Source of the DNA: an uncultured Opitutales bacterium
Lineage (GTDB): Bacteria > Verrucomicrobiota > Verrucomicrobiia > Opitutales > Intestinicryptomonadaceae
Assembly (NCBI GenBank): GCA_944389175.1
Contig: CALXLK010000016.1
Span: 1-41,974, forward strand
DNA length: 41,974 nt
Reading direction: 5' to 3'
Positions 34,336-41,974 of this stretch are shown piece after piece. A program made the translations under genes and the position numbers. A model generated the notes under the pieces. The model made no database searches. It had not been told where the DNA came from and saw only the letters and a program-made list of their open reading frames with translations. Within the stretch, counting starts at the first letter, position 1. Every line of letters starts with the position of its first letter.

Positions 34336-34416
34336 TTTTGACTGTCGATTTTAATATATTGATTTTTTCAAAAAAATGTTAAGTATCTATAAAAATATTA
34401 CAGCGGGATTAAATCA

Positions 34417-35259
34417 ATGAAAATAATATCTTCTCCAAAAGAAATGAAGGCTTTCAGCGCGAGCGCGAGAGCCGAAGGGAAAAAAATTGCGCTGGTTCCG
34501 ACCATGGGTGCGCTTCACCATGGGCACCTGAGCCTCATAAAGCTGGCCAGGGAAAAGGCCGATGTCGTGGTCGTGTCGATTTTTGTCAATCCCACGCAGT
34601 TTGGCCCGAACGAAGATTTCGACAAATATCCGCGACAACTTGAAGCCGACATAAACAACTGCCGCGAATGCGGCGCCGACGCCGTATTTACCCCGTCGGT
34701 TTCCGACATATACGCGCCCGACGCCTCGACGTACGTGGTCGAAGAGCAGATTTCAAAGGAGCTGTGCGGCAAGTCGCGCCCCAAACACTTTAGGGGAGTT
34801 ACCACCGTGGTGACGATTCTCTTTAACATAGTCAAGCCCGACATTGCCGTATTCGGGGAAAAAGACGCCCAGCAGATATCCATAATAGAGCGCATGGTGC
34901 GCGACCTGTTCATGGATGTGGAAATAGTGCGCGCGCCCATTGTGCGCGACGAAAACGGGCTGGCGCTGAGCTCGCGCAACAAGTATATGGACAAGCTCGA
35001 AAGAATCGGGGCCGCCCGCATACACAGGGCTCTCGAGGCTACAAAGAAGATGGTCGAGGAAGAAAACTGCCGCAATGTCGACAGGGTAAAGGCTTTTGTA
35101 ATAAACAATATCGCAAACGCCAAAGCCCGCGTGATATATGCCGAGGTAGTCGACGCCAAGACGTCTCTGCCCGTCTCCGAGCTCGACCCCGGAAAGTGCC
35201 GCGTGAGCGTGGCAGTTTGGTACGGGCAAACGCGGCTTATAGACAATATTCTAATCTAA
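34417..35259 (+). CDS. panC: Pantothenate synthetase
   Basis: The 280-residue enzyme condenses pantoate and beta-alanine with ATP to make pantothenate, the precursor of CoA and of the ACP prosthetic group. It has LVPTMGALHHGHLSLI with the HIGH-like HHGH nucleotide motif, FVNPTQFGPNEDFDKYPR, the FGEKDAQQ segment and the LSSRNKYM motif. Length is normal. It opens the forward cluster panC-nadB-apt-lipoprotein-DUF486. Confidence 0.97.
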   Translation: MKIISSPKEMKAFSASARAEGKKIALVPTMGALHHGHLSLIKLAREKADVVVVSIFVNPTQFGPNEDFDKYPRQLEADINNCRECGADAVFTPSVSDIYAPDASTYVVEEQISKELCGKSRPKHFRGVTTVVTILFNIVKPDIAVFGEKDAQQISIIERMVRDLFMDVEIVRAPIVRDENGLALSSRNKYMDKLERIGAARIHRALEATKKMVEEENCRNVDRVKAFVINNIANAKARVIYAEVVDAKTSLPVSELDPGKCRVSVAVWYGQTRLIDNILI

Positions 35260-35273
35260 CACCACTTAAGACG

Positions 35274-36869
35274 ATGAAGTACGATATCGTGATAATCGGC
35301 AGCGGAATTGCCGGTTCGAGCTTTGCTTTAAAAACTGCCAAGCTCGGACACAAGGTCGCAATTTTTACAAAAAAAGAGCGCTCCGACACAAACACAAACC
35401 ACGCCCAAGGCGGCATAGCAAGCGTAACCAGCGCCGCCGACGATTTTGAATCCCACGTTAGGGACACGCTCATAGCAGGCGACGGCCTCTGCCATGAGGA
35501 CGCCGTCAGGGCGATAGTCAAAGCCGGCCCGGCGCAGATAAAGGATCTCATAGAAGAGGGCGTCGAATTTTCGAAGGCAAGCGACGGTTCCGTAGAGCTT
35601 GGCCGCGAAGGCGGGCATTCGCAGCGGCGCATTTTGCATGTAAAAGACTACACCGGGAGGGCAATCGAAGAGGCGCTTCTAAAGTCGGTTTCGAAGAATC
35701 CCAACATAGACGTATTCGAGCACCACTACGCAATAGACCTCATAATGCTCTCGAAAGCCCGCAAGCTTGAGCCTGGCGAAAAGGACAGAGTTGTCGGCGT
35801 TTATGTTTACGATACGAAGAACAACGCCGTCAAGACCGTCACCACGAAAGCCGTCATGCTTGCAACGGGCGGCACCGGATGCGTATATTTGTACACGACA
35901 AATCCCGAAATAGCAACCGGCGACGGCATTGCAATGGCCTACCGCGCGGGCGCCGAAGTTGCCAATCTGGAATTCATACAGTTTCATCCGACGGCATTGT
36001 ATTCGGAAAAGGGCGAACGGTTTTTGATATCCGAGGCTGTCCGCGGCGAAGGCGCTGTTCTGCGCAATGCAAACAACGAAGCATTCATGGCAAACTACGA
36101 TCCCCGCAAGGATCTCGCCCCGCGAGACATAGTCGCCCGCGCGATAGACAGCGAGATGAAGCGCCTGGGCACCGCGCACGTGTGGCTTGACATTACCCAC
36201 AAGAGCGCCCAAGAGCTAAGCCAGCGTTTTCCACAGATATACCAGCACTGCCTTGAAAAAGGCATAGACATTTCAAAGGATTACATGCCTGTCGTTCCCG
36301 CCGCCCACTACATGTGCGGCGGAGTCAAGACCGACATGAACGCCAAAACCTCTATAGAGGGTCTATACGCGTGCGGCGAAGTCGCCTGCACGGGGCTGCA
36401 CGGGGCAAACCGCCTGGCGAGCAATTCGCTCTTGGAGGCGGTTGTGCTGGCAAACAACGCCTCGGTGGCGGTCGACAAATACGTGAGGGGACAGTCTGAC
36501 AGCGATATAACCGTGCCCGAGTGGAAGGACGGCGACATGCGCGATCCCGACGAGCGCGTGCTTTTGCAGCACAACATGGGAGAGCTGAAGCGCATCATGT
36601 GGGACTACGTCGGGATAGTCAGGACGACCCGCCGCCTCGAGCGCGCCATGCACAGGCTCGAAAACCTCAGGCGCGAAATAGACGAGTACTACTGGAATTT
36701 CAAAATCGAGCCTGCTTTGATCGAACTTCGCAACGAGGTAGTAGTTGCGATGCTCATAGTCAAATCGGCGCTCAGCCGAAAGGAGAGCCGCGGGTTGCAC
36801 TACACGCTCGACTATCCGAATAAGTCGGCCGAAATAAAGGATACCGTTTTGAAAAAGGGAGACATCTGA
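35274..36869 (+). CDS. nadB: L-aspartate oxidase
   Basis: The 531-residue FAD enzyme oxidises aspartate to iminoaspartate, the first step of de novo NAD synthesis. It begins with the FAD dinucleotide motif DIVIIGSGIAGSSFALKTA, then NTNHAQGGIASV, EGGHSQRRILHVKDYTG, and the substrate and flavin segments PAAHYMCGGVKTD and GLHGANRLASNSLLEAVV. The frame is open 26 codons upstream into panC; the true start is ATG 35274, where the Rossmann strand begins, 14 bases after the panC stop. Its stop shares one base with the apt start. nadA and nadC are not in the window. Confidence 0.96.
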   Translation: MKYDIVIIGSGIAGSSFALKTAKLGHKVAIFTKKERSDTNTNHAQGGIASVTSAADDFESHVRDTLIAGDGLCHEDAVRAIVKAGPAQIKDLIEEGVEFSKASDGSVELGREGGHSQRRILHVKDYTGRAIEEALLKSVSKNPNIDVFEHHYAIDLIMLSKARKLEPGEKDRVVGVYVYDTKNNAVKTVTTKAVMLATGGTGCVYLYTTNPEIATGDGIAMAYRAGAEVANLEFIQFHPTALYSEKGERFLISEAVRGEGAVLRNANNEAFMANYDPRKDLAPRDIVARAIDSEMKRLGTAHVWLDITHKSAQELSQRFPQIYQHCLEKGIDISKDYMPVVPAAHYMCGGVKTDMNAKTSIEGLYACGEVACTGLHGANRLASNSLLEAVVLANNASVAVDKYVRGQSDSDITVPEWKDGDMRDPDERVLLQHNMGELKRIMWDYVGIVRTTRRLERAMHRLENLRREIDEYYWNFKIEPALIELRNEVVVAMLIVKSALSRKESRGLHYTLDYPNKSAEIKDTVLKKGDI

Positions 36870-37384
36870 TGGATTTCGACAAATACATAGCCCAGGTGCA
36901 GGATTTTCCCAAAAAGGGTATTCTCTTTTACGATATCACGCCGCTTTTGTTAAACCCCGGAGCGTATGCGCAGGCCTGCGACGCACTTGCCGAGCGCGTC
37001 GGGGAATACAATCCGCAGGCAATAGTCTCGCCCGAGGCCAGAGGCTTTTTCTTCGGAATTCCGGTTGCGATGCGACTGGGTGTGCCGTTTCTGCCCATAA
37101 GAAAAAAGGGGAAGCTGCCCAGGCAAACACTCGAGGCCAAGTACGATTTGGAGTACGGCTCCGACGCTTTGTACGTTCACAAAGACGACATTAAGGTCTT
37201 CAAGCACATAGCCGTTGTCGACGATATTCTTGCCACGGGAGGCACTGCCAAGGCCATGTGCAGCCTAGCCGAATCGCTCGGCAACGAGGTCGCCTGCTGC
37301 GCGTTCCTGATGGAGCTCGAATTTCTCAACGGGCGCAGCAAGCTCGAAAACAAAAACGTGATTTCGCTTATAAGCCCTAAATGA
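36869..37384 (+). CDS. apt: Adenine phosphoribosyltransferase
   Basis: The 171-residue enzyme salvages adenine to AMP with PRPP. Key features are VQDFPKKGILFYDITPLLLNP at the N terminus, SPEARGFFFGIPVAMRLGVPF with the substrate-binding Arg, and the PRPP loop VVDDILATGGTAKAM (about 116-130). Length is typical. The ATG shares a base with the nadB TGA (TGATGG), and its own stop overlaps the next start as ATGA, so translation is tightly coupled along the cluster. Confidence 0.96.
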   Translation: MDFDKYIAQVQDFPKKGILFYDITPLLLNPGAYAQACDALAERVGEYNPQAIVSPEARGFFFGIPVAMRLGVPFLPIRKKGKLPRQTLEAKYDLEYGSDALYVHKDDIKVFKHIAVVDDILATGGTAKAMCSLAESLGNEVACCAFLMELEFLNGRSKLENKNVISLISPK

Positions 37385-37815
37385 AATTCCGCGGATTCAT
37401 ATGTGCGTTTGCGCTTGCATTTGCAGTTTTCGCGCTTTCGGGATGCGAATCTGTAAATGCGGGTTTCTGGCCGATAGAAAAGGCTCCGAACGGGCTCTAC
37501 GGCGCGCCTAAACGCCCGGAAGAAGTGGATATATTCATAACAAAGAAGCCGCCGTACGACTACAAAGAGGTGGCTATTATAACATACGAAACTTTCTCGT
37601 CGTACAACGACGAGGCCGATGTTTACCGGATAATGAGAGAGCGCGCCGCGCAGGCGGGTGTCGACGGCATAATAATATTGGCCCCCCAACAGTTTTGGAG
37701 CTCTCCGACGTTCCTGACGCCGCGGCCCCGCGGATACCGATACGGATTCTTCGACAGGCCCGAGGTGCCCGACATGTTCAGATACCGCGCCTCGGCAATA
37801 GTCAAAATCAAATGA
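37381..37815 (+). CDS. Lipoprotein of unknown function
   Basis: The 144-residue protein has a textbook lipoprotein signal (MKFRGFICAFALAFAVFALSGC, Cys22 after LSG). The mature domain of about 120 residues contains a compact alpha/beta segment (YDYKEVAIITYETFSSYNDEA, then YRIMRERAAQAGVDGIIIL), followed by an aromatic and Pro/Arg-rich stretch. The pattern resembles small periplasmic domains with a conserved G-x-D-G-I/V turn, but I cannot assign a family. It is coupled by ATGA overlaps to apt upstream and DUF486 downstream. Confidence 0.8.
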   Translation: MKFRGFICAFALAFAVFALSGCESVNAGFWPIEKAPNGLYGAPKRPEEVDIFITKKPPYDYKEVAIITYETFSSYNDEADVYRIMRERAAQAGVDGIIILAPQQFWSSPTFLTPRPRGYRYGFFDRPEVPDMFRYRASAIVKIK

Positions 37816-38150
37816 AAATATTTTGGCCAATAATTCTTCTTACGTTTTCCAACGTTTTTATGATGTTCGCCTGGTACGGGCACCTAAAATTCAAAAACGC
37901 GCCCCTTTTTTTGGTGATAGTCGTCAGTTGGGCCATAGCGTTTTTTGAGTACTGCCTGCAGGTTCCGGCAAACCGCATAGGCAGCGACACATTCACGACG
38001 GCCCAGCTAAAGACAATGCAGGAGGCCATAACGCTGGTCGTCTTTTGCGCGTTTTCGGTGCTTTACCTCAAGGAGGAGCTGCGCTGGAACTATTTTGTGG
38101 GCTTTTGCTTTATGGTGTTGGCCGTATTTTTCGTGTTTAAGAAATGGTAA
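37812..38150 (+). CDS. DMT-type small membrane protein (DUF486 family)
   Basis: The 112-residue protein has four membrane segments at about 3-20, 29-45, 68-84 and 91-108. It matches the DUF486 pattern: FSNVFMMFAWYGHLKF, AIAFFEYCLQVPANRIG and LKTMQEAITLVVFCAFSVLYL, and a C-terminal lysine pair. DUF486 proteins are related to small drug/metabolite transporters; function is unknown. The frame is open 39 codons upstream, but ATG 37812 overlaps the preceding stop and is where homology begins. It ends the panC cluster and faces the ClC gene. Confidence 0.88.
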   Translation: MKIFWPIILLTFSNVFMMFAWYGHLKFKNAPLFLVIVVSWAIAFFEYCLQVPANRIGSDTFTTAQLKTMQEAITLVVFCAFSVLYLKEELRWNYFVGFCFMVLAVFFVFKKW

Positions 38151-38191
38151 AGGCAAAAGGCGGCGCCTGCGGCTTCCCCGCCGCGTAAAGG

Positions 38192-39949
38192 CTATCTGGC
38201 CTCGCGCCACTGGCGGCGGCGGGCTATTTCGTTAAAGCCCATGAATATGTCTGTACGGTTGACGACTCCGTAAAAGTTGCCGCGCGAATCGACAATGGGG
38301 AGAGTGTCGAAGGCGTCGTTGTCGGTAAAGATCTTTATGCCGTCGATTAGAGGCATTTCGGGAGTGAGGACGGGCAGATCGGTGCGCAGGATGTCGTCGG
38401 CTATAACTTTTTGCGAAAGGGAGTCCGACTTCATAAAGTTGTACACGTCGCGCTGTAGAATGCTGCCCAAATATTTATTGCTTCTGCTTACCACGTAAAC
38501 GGCGAATTCGGGATTGCGGATAAAGATTCTGGCGATATCGCGCAAGAGTGTCGTGGCGAATACCGTGTCGGAACTTTTGCGGAAGATATCCTTTATTCTG
38601 ACGTCTTTTAGAGGGCGGTCAAAGGCGGTTTTTAACCCCATGCCGGCCTCGGCCTCGTACATGGATTTTGCCGAAAATATCTTTGCCACCGCGCGCGATA
38701 CAAGCACGCCGATTATGAGCGGGAAAATCATTTTGCCGGCCGCCGTAAATTCAACGACAAGCACCAGGGACGTCATTGGCGCGGCGGCGGCCGTCGTAAA
38801 GAAGGCGGCCATTCCCAGAAGGGAGTATCCGATTATTTCCTCTTGTGAAAGTGGCACCCCGCAGGCTATCAACACGTGGGCAAAGATAAATCCGGAAACG
38901 CCCCCAATTGTCAGGCTGGGAGTAAGCACTCCGCCGACGGCGCCCATTGCAAAAAACAGACCCACCGAAAGCACTTTCAGCACGAACAGCCACGATACAA
39001 ATTCAAGCGAAAAATTCAGAGAGACTACGCCCCTTATTATGTGGGAGCCGTTTCCCGCAATTTCGGGGTACCAAATTGTAATCAGGCCCACGGCCAACCC
39101 CGCTATAGCCAAGCGCAGCGGCAACAGATTTTTGTTTCTGTTTAGAAGGCTGCGCGATTTTGAAAGCCATACCAGCCACGCCTTTGCAAGCAGCGATGAG
39201 ACCACACCCAACAACACGGCAAAGCACGCAGTGGATAGCCCCGAGCTCAAATACGCCCGCGACATTTCATAAAGAGGCTCGCTCGAGCCTATCACTGTGA
39301 GGGTTAGGTAGCTTGAGCAGCTTGAAACCAGGAGCGGGGCCAGAATGTCGATGGACATCGTCCCCACCACGATTTCGCTCACGAAAAGCCCGCCTGCAAG
39401 CGGCGTGTGAAAGACAGCCGACATTGCCCCGCTTGCCGCGCACGCTATAAAAAGGCGCAGCCGCAGAGTCGAGAATTTGGCGCGGCGGCCGAATATTGAT
39501 GCAAACACTGTCGCCGTCTGAACCAGGGGGCCCTCGCGGCCTATCGAGGCGCCCGAACCAATCGTCACTATCGCCGCAAGGCTTCTAAGCAGATTTGAGC
39601 GCACCGGAATGTATCCGTTGCCGATTGAAACGGCTTCCATGTAGGGCGTCGCCCGCTCGCGGAGTTTCTTTGATGTAAACAGCAAAATTATGCCCGCTAT
39701 AACGCCGCCGAGAACGAGAGAGAAGACTCTGCGCCAGGGCGCGGCGTGGTCGAGGCTATAGACGGCGTCGTTGCCCTCTACGCCTGTAAACAGCGTCAAA
39801 ATTGCCGCCGTGCACGCCTGAAACGCCACGGCCACAAAAGCCGCCAGAATGCCCGACAAGACAGCAAAAAAGTATATGCCCGCCCGCCCCTTTAGGTTTA
39901 CGCGGCTCCTCAAGTAAAATACTGCCTTTAACAGGGTATGCACGAACAA
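38192..39949 (-). CDS. ClC-family chloride channel or exchanger with CBS domains
   Basis: The 585-residue protein has about ten to twelve ClC membrane helices (about 20-425), including GSGASIGREGPLVQ with the gating Glu, the AAPMTSLVLVVEFT segment and FAMGAVGGVLTPSLTIGG. Two CBS domains follow (about 450-580), which in this family often bind nucleotides and gate ion flow. The external gating Glu is present, so proton-coupled exchange is possible. The start codon is TTG at 39949, directly after the PTS IIA stop (TAATTG); GTG six bases later is an alternative. No ATG start exists nearby. It is co-transcribed with the PTS IIA gene. Confidence 0.92.
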   Translation of the reverse strand: MFVHTLLKAVFYLRSRVNLKGRAGIYFFAVLSGILAAFVAVAFQACTAAILTLFTGVEGNDAVYSLDHAAPWRRVFSLVLGGVIAGIILLFTSKKLRERATPYMEAVSIGNGYIPVRSNLLRSLAAIVTIGSGASIGREGPLVQTATVFASIFGRRAKFSTLRLRLFIACAASGAMSAVFHTPLAGGLFVSEIVVGTMSIDILAPLLVSSCSSYLTLTVIGSSEPLYEMSRAYLSSGLSTACFAVLLGVVSSLLAKAWLVWLSKSRSLLNRNKNLLPLRLAIAGLAVGLITIWYPEIAGNGSHIIRGVVSLNFSLEFVSWLFVLKVLSVGLFFAMGAVGGVLTPSLTIGGVSGFIFAHVLIACGVPLSQEEIIGYSLLGMAAFFTTAAAAPMTSLVLVVEFTAAGKMIFPLIIGVLVSRAVAKIFSAKSMYEAEAGMGLKTAFDRPLKDVRIKDIFRKSSDTVFATTLLRDIARIFIRNPEFAVYVVSRSNKYLGSILQRDVYNFMKSDSLSQKVIADDILRTDLPVLTPEMPLIDGIKIFTDNDAFDTLPIVDSRGNFYGVVNRTDIFMGFNEIARRRQWREAR

Positions 39950-40375
39950 TTATTTGAAAAATTCTTTGAGGGAATTTTCGAGCTCGAGGGCGTCGAAATT
40001 ATCGAAGTCGATTTTTGTGGCCCTTTTCCATTTGATTATTTTCTGCAGAATCGACAGGTACGCCGAAACCCTGGTGCGGTCGACGCCCACCAAGACCACT
40101 ATATGCGCCTTGCGGTCCGGCTCCGGCCAATCGATGCCGCAGCGGCTTATTCCGAGCATAATTATATCCTCATCGAGGCCTCTTATCCGCCCGTGCGGAA
40201 CGGCGAGCCCCTCATCGATAAAGGTAGAGGCCGTGTCTTCGCGCGTATAGACTGCCTCCTTGAGGTCGGAAAGTTTTTCCTCGTCGAGGCGGTCGGCCAA
40301 TTTTGCGAACATGAATTCCAGACAGTCCGTCTGCAATGTAAAATCGTCTAAAACTACTGTTGTTATGGATGCCAT
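39950..40375 (-). CDS. PTS IIA domain protein (fructose/nitrogen type)
   Basis: The 141-residue protein is a stand-alone PTS EIIA domain of the fructose/PtsN class. The phosphorylatable His61 lies in the motif TFIDEGLAVPHGRI (about 51-64). The rest of the fold is recognisable (IIMLGISRCGIDW, AHIVVLVGV). There is no IIB or IIC domain and no neighbouring sugar permease, so it is more likely regulatory than a sugar carrier. It lies directly upstream of the ClC gene with no gap, which suggests that phosphorylated or unphosphorylated IIA could control the channel or respond with it. EI and HPr are not in the window. Confidence 0.88.
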   Translation of the reverse strand: MASITTVVLDDFTLQTDCLEFMFAKLADRLDEEKLSDLKEAVYTREDTASTFIDEGLAVPHGRIRGLDEDIIMLGISRCGIDWPEPDRKAHIVVLVGVDRTRVSAYLSILQKIIKWKRATKIDFDNFDALELENSLKEFFK

Positions 40376-40697
40376 GGAGGTTTATACTCAGCTGTCGCGC
40401 GGATCAACCCGCCCCGCAACACCTATATACGCTTACTTGTTTTTAGGCTTTTAACAACAAAAATCTGAAAAAAATCGGCAAAAAGCCAATCGGGAGAGAA
40501 CCTTTGACGAGGGGAGCGCGGCTAAAAATGAGCGCGGGCATGTGAGTTTGATGTATGAGAGCAAGAAAAAGTGGCATACGATGGCGGTGTGTGCAAGGGG
40601 AAGAAATAGCTAGCGCGTCTATAACAAGAAATGATAGCGCGCGGAGAAAAGGGAAAAGATAGACCGGAGGCAAAATAGAGAAAAATGACGAGTAAAA
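40376..40697. other. Intergenic region between the MscS-type gene and the PTS IIA gene
   Basis: These 322 bases hold no recognised gene. Reverse-strand short frames encode Phe/Leu-rich chains without family features. No clear terminator stem with a T-run was found after the MscS gene. The promoter for the PTS IIA-ClC pair should lie here. Confidence 0.45.
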
Positions 40698-41894
40698 TTA
40701 GCGCCAGCTCGATGCGTCGGAATCCTCCTGGTAGACGCGCAGACCGAAGGCGCGCACGCATGCTATCATGTATTCGTACGTGTATGACTGCACGTTTTCG
40801 TATTCAACCCAATCCGGGACGGTGAAGAAATAGAGTTCAAGCGGCACGCCCGTAGTCGTCGGTGGGCGCAAACATACAAAATGAAGCATGTCTTTGACGA
40901 CGCTCGGCCATGCGTCCAGCTGCCATTGAAGATATTTTCTAAAGACGGTCAGGTTTGTGATTTTTGCGCCGCCTTCGGCCTGTTTTTTCATCTCGGCAAG
41001 CTCTGGAAGGAAGCCGTCTGCGATCTGGGCTGAATCGATAGAGTCGAAGTATTCCGGCGGGCAGAATTTGACGCTTTGCATGTCTATGTTGACGGCTCTC
41101 CTGACGCGCCGGGCGCGACTTTTTTCGACGCCCCGCCAGTTTTCAAAGGCGTCGGAGACAAACGCGTAAGTGGGCACCGACGAAACTGTGTTGTCCCAAT
41201 TTCTGACTTTTACTACGTTGAGCCCTATCTCAAGCACTATGCCGTCGGCGCCGTATTTTTGCATGGTAATCCAGTCGCCCGTTCGCAAGATATCGTTGAC
41301 GGCCAATTCGACCGACGCGGAAAAGCCCAAAAGGGTGTCTTTGAATATGAGCATAAGGACGGCGGCCGAAGCGCCGAGCCCCGCTATGACCCGAAGCGGA
41401 GATTTCCCCAAAACATCGGAGACGGCAAAGACAATAAAGACCACCGATACGCCGAGCTGGACCGTCTGTATAAAGCCCCGCACCGAGCGCCTGTTATACT
41501 CGGAAAGAATGTCGTTTGTCGCCGAAAGCAGGCCCATTAAAAAGTACCAAAGAACGGCGTAAAAATAGAAGTTCAAAACTTTCTCCGTCGTGCGGAAGAG
41601 CCTATCGCCTATATCCTCGCGCGGGAAAAATTCGGGAATTAAGACCATAAGGCACAGCGGAAACACGACAAAACTGGCTCTGCAAAGAACCTTGTGCCTT
41701 TGAATTATTTCCGCGCGGCTGCCCAGCTTGTTGCTGATTCTCGGATGGGCACTAAGCAAAAGCCGTCTAACGAGGCGCTCTACCAGATACGAAAGGACAA
41801 CCGCAATTACAAGAACCAGTATGGCTGCTATCTTATCGACACCAATCCCCATAACCTCCCCTTCGGGGAGAACTTTTAGCAATAGATTTTCCAT
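40698..41894 (-). CDS. Mechanosensitive ion channel, MscS family (YbdG-like)
   Basis: The 398-residue protein has several N-terminal membrane segments (about 19-40, 72-90, 108-127, 143-163), then the MscS pore helix and beta domain. The pore region reads GLGASAAVLMLIFKDTLLGF (about 173-192), followed by VNDILRTGDWITMQKYGADG, VLEIGLNVVKVRNWDNTVS, PTYAFVSDAFENWRG and RRVRRAVNID. These match the YbdG miniconductance subgroup, not MscS itself. Such channels open under membrane tension and limit lysis after osmotic downshock. It appears to be transcribed alone. About 80 bases remain upstream in the window. Confidence 0.93.
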   Translation of the reverse strand: MENLLLKVLPEGEVMGIGVDKIAAILVLVIAVVLSYLVERLVRRLLLSAHPRISNKLGSRAEIIQRHKVLCRASFVVFPLCLMVLIPEFFPREDIGDRLFRTTEKVLNFYFYAVLWYFLMGLLSATNDILSEYNRRSVRGFIQTVQLGVSVVFIVFAVSDVLGKSPLRVIAGLGASAAVLMLIFKDTLLGFSASVELAVNDILRTGDWITMQKYGADGIVLEIGLNVVKVRNWDNTVSSVPTYAFVSDAFENWRGVEKSRARRVRRAVNIDMQSVKFCPPEYFDSIDSAQIADGFLPELAEMKKQAEGGAKITNLTVFRKYLQWQLDAWPSVVKDMLHFVCLRPPTTTGVPLELYFFTVPDWVEYENVQSYTYEYMIACVRAFGLRVYQEDSDASSWR

Positions 41895-41974
41895 TTATTT
41901 TCAAAACGCCAGTGCATAACTGGCAGTAGATGTTTTTAGATATTGTTGATTGTTTGTAAAGATTAAAGTTATTG
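41895..41974. other. Upstream region of the MscS-type gene at the window edge
   Basis: The last 80 bases are A/T-rich and probably contain the promoter of the reverse-strand MscS-type gene. No gene or repeat is visible. Confidence 0.35.

Noticed and set aside
34353..34393. Sigma-70-type promoter for panC in the dapL-panC gap (TTGATT and TATAAA)
   Set aside because: The two boxes are about 23 bases apart, too far for a standard promoter; the gap is A/T-rich enough for such matches by chance.

Overview
The window is about 42 kb of ordinary bacterial chromosome. It is densely coded on both strands and carries housekeeping genes almost throughout. I see no prophage, transposase, integrase, CRISPR array, rRNA or tRNA. 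Several features suggest a Verrucomicrobiota-like (PVC group) organism, perhaps an Opitutales-type gut lineage: an LL-diaminopimelate aminotransferase (DapL), a two-membrane envelope with many lipoproteins, a histone-like Lys/Ala/Thr tail on a housekeeping protein, coding GC that is clearly higher than the A/T-rich spacers, and weak or absent Shine-Dalgarno sequences before many genes. This placement is inferred from gene content; no marker phylogeny was run.

Layout. (1) 0.26-0.9 kb: rpmI-rplT, closed by a strong terminator. (2) 1.2-13.8 kb: a seven-gene forward run with gaps of 21 bases or less or 4-base overlaps, pheS-pheT-tatC-peptide-binding protein-fused peptide permease-secreted unknown-priA. 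(3) 14.35-16.98 kb: a reverse cluster nadD-rsfS-aldose epimerase-dtd, diverging from a ROK sugar kinase (17.1-18.0 kb). (4) 18.3-19.5 kb: a reverse U32 (TrhP-like) gene, diverging from rpoN-tsaB-alanine-racemase-like (19.65-22.76 kb). (5) A 764-base spacer with palindromic and tandem elements, then a TetR-family regulator. (6) 24.6-26.2 kb: reverse acpP-fabF, with a terminator between the two genes, diverging from queH. (7) 27.35-30.0 kb: reverse pgi-coiled-coil membrane protein-small lipoprotein, followed by a small Lys/Cys-rich gene. (8) 31.1-34.3 kb: reverse dapL, purU, Nudix, pyrE. (9) 34.4-38.15 kb: forward panC-nadB-apt-lipoprotein-DUF486. (10) 38.2-41.9 kb: reverse MscS-type channel, then PTS IIA plus CBS-ClC channel.

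How it fits together: translation (L35, L20, PheRS, RsfS, Dtd), tRNA modification (TsaB, QueH, TrhP-like), cofactors and nucleotides (PanC, NadB, NadD, Apt, PyrE, PurU), cell-wall precursors (DapL), fatty acids (ACP, FabF), early glycolysis (ROK kinase, Pgi, epimerase), export and import (Tat, peptide ABC) and osmotic or ion channels (MscS, ClC). The most unusual items are four. One is an alanine-racemase homologue that lacks the PLP lysine and most catalytic residues, in the rpoN-tsaB operon. The second is a ribosome silencing factor with a histone-H1-like tail. The third is a DppB-DppC permease fused into one chain through two extra membrane segments. The fourth is a TatC with a greatly enlarged first periplasmic loop and a 220-residue acidic tail. 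I did not find a defence or mobile system.
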